Assembly: GCA_009781575.1 (NCBI GenBank) | Contig: WQXW01000139.1 | Coordinates: forward strand, 1-5,600 | Reading direction: 5' to 3' | From: Solirubrobacterales bacterium | Lineage (GTDB): Bacteria; Actinomycetota; Thermoleophilia; Solirubrobacterales; Solirubrobacteraceae | DNA length: 5,600 nucleotides | Shown here: positions 1 through 5,600 of the stretch, piece after piece | Layout: each line of letters opens with the position of its first letter | Position numbering within the stretch: the first letter of the stretch is position 1 | Made by a program: the position numbers and the translations under genes | The notes under the pieces: generated by a model | The model's input: only the letters and a program-made list of their open reading frames with translations | Told to the model about the DNA's origin: nothing | Databases searched by the model: none

Positions 1-3000
1 CCAACTTGTCGCGGCCCGGCGACGATCGTGGCGCGCTTGTCGCGGACGCTGTGGCGCAGCACGCGGATCTCCGGCTTGCAGCCTTCGACCGCGATCGCCG
101 TGTTCTGGTGGAGCTGAGCGCCGTTGTGGCCGACGAAGGTCGTGGGCATCGTGAGCTTCTGAGCGCAGAGGTCGCCATTTGCGGCCAGTGCCGAGTAGGG
201 GCCCTCGGGTAGGTTCAGTTCGAAGTCGTAGATCGGCACGTCGGGCACCGCGGCGAATGTCGAGGAGGTGATGCCCGCTTTGCTGATGAACGTTTCCCCG
301 TGCAGGTCGACGTGTACGCCGTAGCCCTGGAGGACCACGATCAGTTCGGGGAACTTGGCCGAGCCGTTGGAAACGAAGTAGGCGGGGCCGGTGAGGGGGA
401 CCGGCAGGACCGGCGTGATCGCCTTGGCCTCTCCGATGCGCGAGGCCGACGGGCAGCTGGCCGGGTCGGCGGCGAAGGCCTGGGCCGTGCATGCCTTCTG
501 CAGCGTCGACAGGCGCGAGGGCAGCTGCTTTGGCAGTTCGACCTTCACGTAGGCGACGTTCGATTGGCTCGAGGCCTGGTTCGCGCCGAGGTTGCCGGCC
601 GGGTAGATGACCTTGGCGGTGAGGCTCGCGCCGTTCGTTCTGGAGGTCTTGGCGGAGGTCGATACCTCGAAGCCCGGTTTGAACTTCAGCGCCTGACAGG
701 ACCCCATCTGGAAATGGCTCGCGAGGGCGGCCTGTGCGCCTTCGTTGCTGGTGGCGGTGCCCGAGAAGCTCATCGGCGAACAGTCGGTCGGGTTGAACAT
801 GAAGCCCGGCCGGTCGATCACCGCGTCGATCGAGCGCAGATCGGTGGGCACGCCGTCGACATGCTGCGGCAACGGGTCCGTCGTGACCGTGACCTGCGCC
901 GTCTGGGGGTCCACATCGATCTTCGCGCGCGTGACCTGGGTTTCCAGGACGAATGGACCGACGTGCAGCGGCACCACGATCGACAGGCCGAACGGAGCGC
1001 CCTGATAGGGCCCTGTCAGGTAGATCGGCGCCGGCGGTTGACCCGGCTGGGGCACCACCAGCGGGTAGGGACCCGGGCCGGACTCAACGACGGCATGGCC
1101 GATCTGCGACGCTCCGGGACATTCGCCTCGCGCGGCGTCCGGTTGCTGACAGAGCGGGACCGTCGAGATCATCCCAAGCAGTCCCTCCGGCGCCCTGAAC
1201 TGCAGCCTCGAGACGCGCTGTTGATCGTCAGGCCTCGTCAACAGCATCGAGAAGTCGGTGTAGCCGCCGGCCTGGTCCGTGGTGGAGCCGGCGGTCATCG
1301 ACGGCGCGAACGGCAGCGGCTTTGCCGGGCACGCGCCACCACCTGTCGAGTGTTCGATCGCGAACGTGCTGGAGGGCGCCACATCTTCGACGAACGGCGT
1401 GCTCCACGGCATGAAGTCCGAGGTAGTCGTGTATTCACCACACCCTGTCGGCGTGTCGAGCGCGGCCTGCGCACCTCCGCTGAAGGCGAGCTTGAACGTC
1501 GTGAACGGCAGCTCCGGCGTTTCATCGAACGTCGTCGTGAGCCTGCCTGTCTGTTCGTCGAGGCTCACGCTCCCCAGCAGCTTCAGGAACACTCCATCTC
1601 CTTCGGCAGTCACCAGCAGTTTCAAATGCGGCGGGTTCCCCTGCAACACGTATACGTTGCCCTTCAACGGTTTCGCCAACAGTGGCGTTTCGATTTCGTC
1701 GGTCCCGACCTTCGACGCGTTCGGGCATTTCGCCGGCCCATCGTCCTCTCGGCCGAGCGCCTTTTCGGCTTCCGTGGTCAACCCGTCTTCAGAGGCCTGA
1801 CACGCCGCCAACCCAGCCGCCTGACCGGGATTGATCACCACTCCTTCGGGCAATGTGACAGTCGTGTCCTTGATATTCGAAGTCGACAACCCTTCGGGGC
1901 TGCTCAGCCCTTCCTGGGGCGCTTTCAGTTCGACCGTCAAACCGGCCGGGGTATCCGCATAGCTCGTATCGGGCGCGACACTCATCGACGGTCCGAAGCT
2001 CAACAGTTCACAGCCGGAGAAGCCGACCTGCCGTCCGGCGGGATCGGCCGAGGTATAACTCGTTTCCGCCGCGCTGCCCGACCAGTCTTCGGCATGCAGG
2101 CGCGTCGTCTGTGGGCCTTCACACGCAGTCGGCAAGGTCAGGAAGGGAGTTGCTTCGCCTGGATCGGAATAACCGCACTGGTCCGCCTGCACGCCGGCGA
2201 GTTTGCCGCAGCGCTGGGCGTTGTGGGCGTCAGAAGACGGCCGCCCCCAGATCGTGATCGTGTTGCTGGTGGGTTTGAATGCGATGTTGCCGACGTTCGC
2301 GGTGATCCCGTAGTTGCCGCCGCTGCGCACCGTCGCGTCGAGCAGGATCGTTTTGCCCTCTATGCTGAAGCCGAACTCCGCCGCGACACCCGGCGGCGGG
2401 ACGAGGTTGTACACGGGAATCCGTATGCGGAAGGGTCCGAAGCCGCCTTCCGCGCTGATGATGCTCGTTTCCGGCCAATCGACCCCAACCTGAGTCGACG
2501 GAGGACATCCCGCGCCGACGAGCGATGAGACGAATTCCTGGCGCGTGCAGCGCGGCACCGCCTGCGGATCTCCGATGATCCCCGGCGGCAACGCCACGCT
2601 CAGATTCCGCAGCGCCCCTTCCGAGTTGCGATTTCCGGCATTCAGGCCAAAGTTGAAGGTCGCCTCGTACGGGTGCGAGCCCGCCTGCATGTCAGTGGTG
2701 CCGCTTGCGTTTGTCAACCATCCGCTGGCGCCCGCGATGCCAAACGGCGGCGCGCTCGACGCGATCGTCAGGGGAACCGACGAGCTCGCCGGTTCCGGCG
2801 CACCACCTCCGCTGACGCTCGCGTGGTTGGTCCCGATCGCTTCCGACGCATTCGCGGCCACGTGCACCTTGATGCCGAGCCTGACCGTAAACCCCGGTTC
2901 GATCGGGCGCAGCACTCCCTGGTATCCCGGGACGGTTTCGCACGTCACGACTGTCGCGCCGACACAGCCCCACGCCCTCACTTCAAGCGGACCGTCGGGG

Positions 3001-3341
3001 GTTATCCCATTTTTCTGTTTCTCTTCGAGTTCTTCTTCGAATTCCCATTCTTCCGCTGTTTCCTGCGCAATGACGGCGCCGCCGCCTTCCATCGGTCCTG
3101 CAAGCGTGGCTTCCAAGCCGGGGGGCAGCGCGTCCGTGACGGTGACTTTGCCGGTCGAGGCGCCCCCGCCGGTATTTGACAGGTCGAGCACGACGATGCC
3201 AGTGTGGCCCGGCTTCAGATCGGTCGGGTAGGCGGCCGAGGTGATCTCCCACCCGGGCGCCGGCGTTTCGGCCGACGCCTGTGCGCAGCAGGCAAGTGGG
3301 GCGCACACGGCGACGAGAAGGACCGCGTATTTCCCGGACAT
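1..3341 (-). CDS. Very large secreted multi-module protein of unknown function, C-terminus cut by the window edge
   Basis: The frame is open from an ATG at 3341-3339 to the left edge: 1113 full codons and no stop, so the end of the gene is missing. Residues 1-24 form a Sec signal peptide (Lys4, hydrophobic core 5-20, Ala-Ser-Ala cleavage site at 22-24), so the product is exported. Residues about 31-165 resemble DUF11-like surface beta-sandwich regions (KPG, then a DALPPGLEA segment at 70-78) and include a strongly acidic stretch at 94-107 and Cys126/Cys134. Residues 251-1088 hold four divergent modules, each with four cysteines in matching order. Residues 1089-1113 begin another domain. Phrases such as APEGLLGMI and IDRPGFMFNPT match, from memory, abundant uncharacterised Solirubrobacterales proteins. 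The start is supported by the signal peptide, a GGGGAAG ribosome site and its position one base after the upstream TAG. No catalytic motif is visible. An extracellular structural or binding role is inference. Confidence 0.92.
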   Translation of the reverse strand, partial: MSGKYAVLLVAVCAPLACCAQASAETPAPGWEITSAAYPTDLKPGHTGIVVLDLSNTGGGASTGKVTVTDALPPGLEATLAGPMEGGGAVIAQETAEEWEFEEELEEKQKNGITPDGPLEVRAWGCVGATVVTCETVPGYQGVLRPIEPGFTVRLGIKVHVAANASEAIGTNHASVSGGGAPEPASSSVPLTIASSAPPFGIAGASGWLTNASGTTDMQAGSHPYEATFNFGLNAGNRNSEGALRNLSVALPPGIIGDPQAVPRCTRQEFVSSLVGAGCPPSTQVGVDWPETSIISAEGGFGPFRIRIPVYNLVPPPGVAAEFGFSIEGKTILLDATVRSGGNYGITANVGNIAFKPTSNTITIWGRPSSDAHNAQRCGKLAGVQADQCGYSDPGEATPFLTLPTACEGPQTTRLHAEDWSGSAAETSYTSADPAGRQVGFSGCELLSFGPSMSVAPDTSYADTPAGLTVELKAPQEGLSSPEGLSTSNIKDTTVTLPEGVVINPGQAAGLAACQASEDGLTTEAEKALGREDDGPAKCPNASKVGTDEIETPLLAKPLKGNVYVLQGNPPHLKLLVTAEGDGVFLKLLGSVSLDEQTGRLTTTFDETPELPFTTFKLAFSGGAQAALDTPTGCGEYTTTSDFMPWSTPFVEDVAPSSTFAIEHSTGGGACPAKPLPFAPSMTAGSTTDQAGGYTDFSMLLTRPDDQQRVSRLQFRAPEGLLGMISTVPLCQQPDAARGECPGASQIGHAVVESGPGPYPLVVPQPGQPPAPIYLTGPYQGAPFGLSIVVPLHVGPFVLETQVTRAKIDVDPQTAQVTVTTDPLPQHVDGVPTDLRSIDAVIDRPGFMFNPTDCSPMSFSGTATSNEGAQAALASHFQMGSCQALKFKPGFEVSTSAKTSRTNGASLTAKVIYPAGNLGANQASSQSNVAYVKVELPKQLPSRLSTLQKACTAQAFAADPASCPSASRIGEAKAITPVLPVPLTGPAYFVSNGSAKFPELIVVLQGYGVHVDLHGETFISKAGITSSTFAAVPDVPIYDFELNLPEGPYSALAANGDLCAQKLTMPTTFVGHNGAQLHQNTAIAVEGCKPEIRVLRHSVRDKRATIVAGPRQV
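78..2591 (-). repeat. Four divergent tandem protein modules of about 220 residues, each with four cysteines
   Basis: Within the large secreted protein, four modules start with an [LA]-P-x-[GQ] segment at residues 251, 497, 717 and 936. Each then has a first Cys (265, 514, 731, 951), a Cys-Pro followed by an [ST]-x-[VI]-G turn (279, 539, 741, 963), a third Cys (407, 634, 854, 1059) and a fourth Cys (444, 671, 882, 1088). In modules 1-3 the fourth Cys is followed by a short segment with Phe-x-Pro (modules 2 and 3) or a similar Phe-Gly-Pro (module 1). Third-to-fourth cysteine gaps are 37, 37, 28 and 29 residues, and modules start 246, 220 and 219 residues apart. Module 1 is longest and has two extra cysteines (378, 389). 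The copies are too divergent to be a recent DNA duplication. Two disulfides per module is an inference from even counts and an exported location. Confidence 0.75.
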
Positions 3342-3342
3342 G

Positions 3343-5391
3343 CTACTTCCCCGCCTCGACCGAGCGCTTGGCCTTCGATCGCGGCCCGTAGGCCCTTCTC
3401 GCGCTCGCTTCGCACGCCGCCCGCCGCTTCCTGGGCCTCCCATGGCACGCCTTCAACGCCTTCGCGAGCTTCTCAGCCCTCACCTGGGCAGCGCTCCTGC
3501 GCTTCCGCACCGCGCCCTTCGCGGTCGCCGTGGCTTCGAAGTTCCCCACCCCATTGAACGTCACGCTCGAGGGCGTCGCGAAGATCGGCGGCGCGCCCGG
3601 CACCCCCTGGCAGCCCGTCCCACTGCACACGGGCGCGGCCACCGGCGCGACGCCGCCCGCACGCGCGTCGTAGAGCGCATATAGATGGGCTTCTTCGCCC
3701 TCGTCCTGCGGCGCCAGCGGAGCGCGCGAGACGATGAACACGTTGTCACCCGATTCGTCGGCGTCCAGGAACAGCGACGGCGCCGAGCTGGAACCGCCCG
3801 ACAGCAGATAAATGCACCCGGCGCTTTGCACGCAGCCGCCCGACCCGGCGCGCTCCCACTCGTACACATCGAACTGCCCGTTCGTATCCTGCCGCACCAG
3901 CGGCGCGCGACTGTCGAAGAACACGCGGCTGCCTTCTGCGGATATCCACCGCGGCTGGTACACATTGCCCGAGTTGGTCAGCGGCAGCTCGCCTTCCGTT
4001 CCGCCCCAGCCGCACGAGGCGCAGTTCAGAACGCCGGTGTCGAAGTCATAGACGTCGACGCGCCCGCTCGCTTCGAACACGACACTGTGACCGTCGGGCG
4101 TCACCTCTGCACCATTGCCGGGGAGGGCCGGTATGGTCGTGGTGGCGTCTTTGTGCCAGACCACGAATTCGCCGGTGCTCGTCACGTAGTAGACGAAGTC
4201 GCCGTTTTCGCTCGCGCCCACGACGCGTTCCACCGCCACGCCGTTGCTCAGATCGACGAGCGCCCCCGGCGCGCCGACTTCGGGGTTCACTTCATACTCG
4301 TACAGATCGCCGTTGGTGAAAAAGACCTTCGATCCATCCGCGCTCGCGGTCTGGTACTCGCCCGCGGGGCTGACTTCGACCGTGGTCGTACCGCTCTCGC
4401 GCACATATATGTGGCCGGTGGCCCGATCGGTCCAGAAGACCCGCGACCCTTCGCTGTTGATCACGTGGTCATAGGGGCTACCGCCACCGAAGGTTGCGTT
4501 CGCCTCGGTGGTCCCATTCGGCAGCACGTTCACCAGATACAGCTGGCCATCGAACGATTCATATAGATTGTTCTCATGCGCGTAGCCGTTGGACGAGCCC
4601 CCTTCCGCCGCCGGCCGGCCGTTGCCCGCGGGGGTCAACGCGTCATTGGCCTCGAACAGAAGGTGCGCGTCATCCGCCGAGGCGCCCGCGAACGCCAGCT
4701 CGCGATCGTTATCGGCGCGATCGCCCACTGTGCCGCCGTTGTACGCCGGGGCCTTGATTGATTCACCAGGATCCGTCAGTTCGCTGATCCCGGCGCCTGC
4801 GGTGGCGAATTCAGCCATCGAGCGGTGCGCCGGTTGGGCGGCGAAGAGTGGCGAGTATTTGTCGCTGCCGATCCCGCTCGAGTACAGCACGTCGTAATTG
4901 CCATCCACGCCTGGTTCCTGACCGAAGCCCGGAGCCGACGGCGACAGCGGTTCCTCGGCGTCGAGGAATCCGACCGACAGTTCGCGCGAGAAGGCTTGAT
5001 ATACCGAGCTCGGCGCGTTCAGCGGCGAGACGTCGATCTGGGACCAGCCACCCCCCGGCGAGCGTGTGGCCACGTACTCGTTGCCCGCGTCGTAACTCGA
5101 GCTTTCGTTGCCAAGCACCGTGGGTGCCGCCACATACGCAACTGCGTTGCCGCTCGCCGCCGCCTGAAAAGGGTACTCTGTCTCGGTGCCCGAGTATTCC
5201 AAGCCGACCTGCCGCGGTTGGTAGACTTCCGCGCCTTTGTTGTTGAGCGGTGTGACCATTTCGTACACGCGCCCGTCTGGTACGCCTGCGGTGCCCGACG
5301 AATATGTCGCGGCCGCCGGCGCCGATCCACTGCCGGACACGAGCACCGCACAGAACGCGCAGCCTGTCGCGAGCAGGACTCTGGGTGTCAT
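3343..5391 (-). CDS. Secreted PD40/TolB-like beta-propeller protein with a basic, two-cysteine C-terminal tail
   Basis: This complete gene encodes 682 residues (ATG at 5391-5389, TAG at 3345-3343). Residues 1-28 form a Sec signal peptide with an Ala-Ala-Ala cleavage site at 26-28. Mature residues 39-48 (DGRVYEMVTP) and 106-123 (tyrosine-rich, ending IDVSP) match the opening of propeller-like secreted proteins common in Thermoleophilia, as I remember them. Blade-like repeats, with a polar turn (ADG, EGS, PDG) followed by a [VL]-[FV]-[FY] strand, lie near 228-254, 308-331, 346-368, 387-412, 427-455, about 480-512 and about 545-580. A CxxC pair sits at Cys457/Cys460 and a D-x-N-G-x-x-D loop at 502-508. 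Residues 626-682 are a Lys/Arg-rich tail with Cys649 and Cys660. The gene overlaps its upstream neighbour by four bases and ends one base before the next. There is no lipobox, transmembrane anchor or catalytic motif. A binding or scaffold role outside the cell is likely; the ligand is unknown. Confidence 0.94.
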   Translation of the reverse strand: MTPRVLLATGCAFCAVLVSGSGSAPAAATYSSGTAGVPDGRVYEMVTPLNNKGAEVYQPRQVGLEYSGTETEYPFQAAASGNAVAYVAAPTVLGNESSSYDAGNEYVATRSPGGGWSQIDVSPLNAPSSVYQAFSRELSVGFLDAEEPLSPSAPGFGQEPGVDGNYDVLYSSGIGSDKYSPLFAAQPAHRSMAEFATAGAGISELTDPGESIKAPAYNGGTVGDRADNDRELAFAGASADDAHLLFEANDALTPAGNGRPAAEGGSSNGYAHENNLYESFDGQLYLVNVLPNGTTEANATFGGGSPYDHVINSEGSRVFWTDRATGHIYVRESGTTTVEVSPAGEYQTASADGSKVFFTNGDLYEYEVNPEVGAPGALVDLSNGVAVERVVGASENGDFVYYVTSTGEFVVWHKDATTTIPALPGNGAEVTPDGHSVVFEASGRVDVYDFDTGVLNCASCGWGGTEGELPLTNSGNVYQPRWISAEGSRVFFDSRAPLVRQDTNGQFDVYEWERAGSGGCVQSAGCIYLLSGGSSSAPSLFLDADESGDNVFIVSRAPLAPQDEGEEAHLYALYDARAGGVAPVAAPVCSGTGCQGVPGAPPIFATPSSVTFNGVGNFEATATAKGAVRKRRSAAQVRAEKLAKALKACHGRPRKRRAACEASARRAYGPRSKAKRSVEAGK
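3346..3352 (-). promoter_or_regulatory. Ribosome binding site of the large modular gene, inside the end of the propeller gene
   Basis: The minus strand reads GGGGAAG, then TAGC, then the ATG at 3341. The purine-rich core ends four bases before the start codon, and the propeller gene's TAG falls between the two. The site lies in the last sense codons of the upstream gene and supports this start for the large gene. It fits coupled translation. Confidence 0.65.
5388..5391 (-). other. ATGA stop/start overlap between the upstream gene and the propeller gene
   Basis: On the minus strand the bases ATGA contain both the ATG of the propeller gene (5391-5389) and the TGA of the preceding gene (5390-5388). 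This four-base overlap is a classic arrangement for termination-reinitiation, so the propeller protein is probably made in proportion to its upstream neighbour. The overlap is seen directly; the coupling is inferred. Confidence 0.85.
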
Positions 5392-5600
5392 CTCAGCAAC
5401 ACCGCCACCTGCGCCTGCAGGCGCTTGCCGCGCGTGGGCCTGAAGGAGAGGCGGATCGGCGCCTCCAGCCGGCGGCCGTGGTGGCGCGCGAGGAAGCGCT
5501 GGTCGGCCTGGGAGAGCGCCAGCGTGACGGTGACCACCCCGGCGCCGCGCACCTGCTTTGCCACGCGCGCCACGCCGTTGCCGCCGGCGAGCAGCGTCCC
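5388..5600 (-). CDS. C-terminal end of an upstream gene, beta-rich terminal domain, probably of a large secreted protein
   Basis: The frame is open from the right edge to TGA at 5390-5388 and gives the last 70 residues; the start lies outside the window. An internal GTG at 5573 could be misread as the start of a 61-codon gene. The nine codons before it (GTLLAGGNG) continue the same domain without a break, so this is a gene end. The piece alternates hydrophobic and polar residues (VVTVTLALS, APIRLSFRP, AQVAVLLR) around a basic helix-like centre (RFLARHHGRR). It resembles small Ig-like terminal domains of secreted Solirubrobacterales proteins, as I remember them. It is also the kind of domain that residues 1089-1113 of the large gene at 1-3341 appear to be starting, so the gene may be a paralog of it. 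The TGA overlaps the next ATG, indicating one operon. Confidence 0.85.
   Translation of the reverse strand, partial: GTLLAGGNGVARVAKQVRGAGVVTVTLALSQADQRFLARHHGRRLEAPIRLSFRPTRGKRLQAQVAVLLR
5405..5410 (-). promoter_or_regulatory. Possible ribosome binding site of the propeller gene, with unusually long spacing
   Basis: The minus strand reads AGGTGG here, inside the last codons of the upstream gene. It is a good anti-16S match but lies 13 bases from the ATG at 5391, further than the usual 5-9. No better purine run lies closer, so initiation may depend partly on ribosomes terminating at the overlapping TGA. Confidence 0.45.

Noticed and set aside
1001..1020. Near-perfect 20-base palindrome with one wobble mismatch, a possible operator
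   Set aside because: It lies deep inside the giant gene and encodes a Leu-Thr-Gly-Pro-Tyr segment that I recall as conserved in this family. The symmetry is most simply a by-product of the codons.
1217..1245. Perfect 8-base inverted repeat with a 13-base loop, a possible terminator or attenuator
   Set aside because: It is inside the coding region with no T-run after it on either strand and not next to a gene boundary. A chance stem of this size is expected in GC-rich sequence.
300..2528. Long plus-strand open frame of 742 codons
   Set aside because: It is antisense to the giant gene. Its translation is dominated by Arg, Gly, Ala and Asp, with no domain or signal, as expected opposite a GC-rich gene. 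The minus strand has a signal peptide, recognisable family phrases and regularly spaced cysteines.
3269..3341. Lipoprotein signal in the giant protein (Pro-Leu-Ala-Cys at residues 15-18)
   Set aside because: The -3 position is Pro instead of Leu/Val/Ile, and the alternative Leu-Ala-Cys-Cys reading has Cys at -1. A clean Ala-Ser-Ala site follows, so ordinary signal peptidase cleavage fits better.
3685..4566. Plus-strand open frame of 293 codons opposite the propeller gene
   Set aside because: It lies wholly inside the complete, well-supported propeller gene on the other strand, has an Arg/Ala-rich composition and shows no family features.
5308..5391. Lipoprotein signal in the propeller protein (Ala-Thr-Gly-Cys at residues 8-11)
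   Set aside because: The hydrophobic stretch before Cys11 is too short and the -3 residue is Ala. The hydrophobic core continues beyond it to an Ala-Ala-Ala site at 26-28.
5388..5573. A separate 61-codon gene starting at GTG 5573
   Set aside because: The frame stays open to the window edge, and the nine codons before GTG continue the same beta-rich domain. It is the end of a longer gene.

Overview
The window looks like a piece of a high-GC actinobacterial chromosome. The best match I can make is the Thermoleophilia/Solirubrobacterales group of soil actinobacteria. That placement rests on GC-rich third codon positions and on protein phrases I remember from the many long, secreted, functionally unassigned proteins of those genomes. 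It comes from memory, not from a search.

All real coding is on the minus strand and runs right to left, with essentially no intergenic DNA. At the right edge (5388-5600) are the last 70 codons of a gene whose product ends in a small beta-rich domain. Its TGA overlaps the ATG of the next gene in an ATGA arrangement. That gene (3343-5391) is complete and encodes a 682-residue exported protein with a signal peptide, a PD40/TolB-like beta-propeller and a very basic C-terminal tail with two cysteines. One base after its TAG starts a third gene (1-3341). It runs open for 1113 codons to the left edge and has no stop inside the window. It encodes a very large exported protein with an N-terminal DUF11-like region followed by four divergent copies of a roughly 220-residue module, each carrying four cysteines at matching places.

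The three genes are almost certainly co-transcribed and probably translationally coupled. No promoter or terminator is visible; the promoter should lie right of 5600 and the end of the operon left of position 1. The C-terminal fragment at the right edge looks like the domain that should complete the truncated protein at the left edge. The locus may therefore be a tandem array in which large modular proteins alternate with a propeller protein.

No enzyme active site is recognisable. The evidence supports an extracellular, disulfide-rich structural or binding role, but the function is unknown. The most noteworthy observations are the four-fold cysteine-framed module, the tight coupling of two different secreted architectures, and the probable paralogous end domain. 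There is no RNA gene, mobile element, CRISPR array or gene-free stretch above 300 bases.
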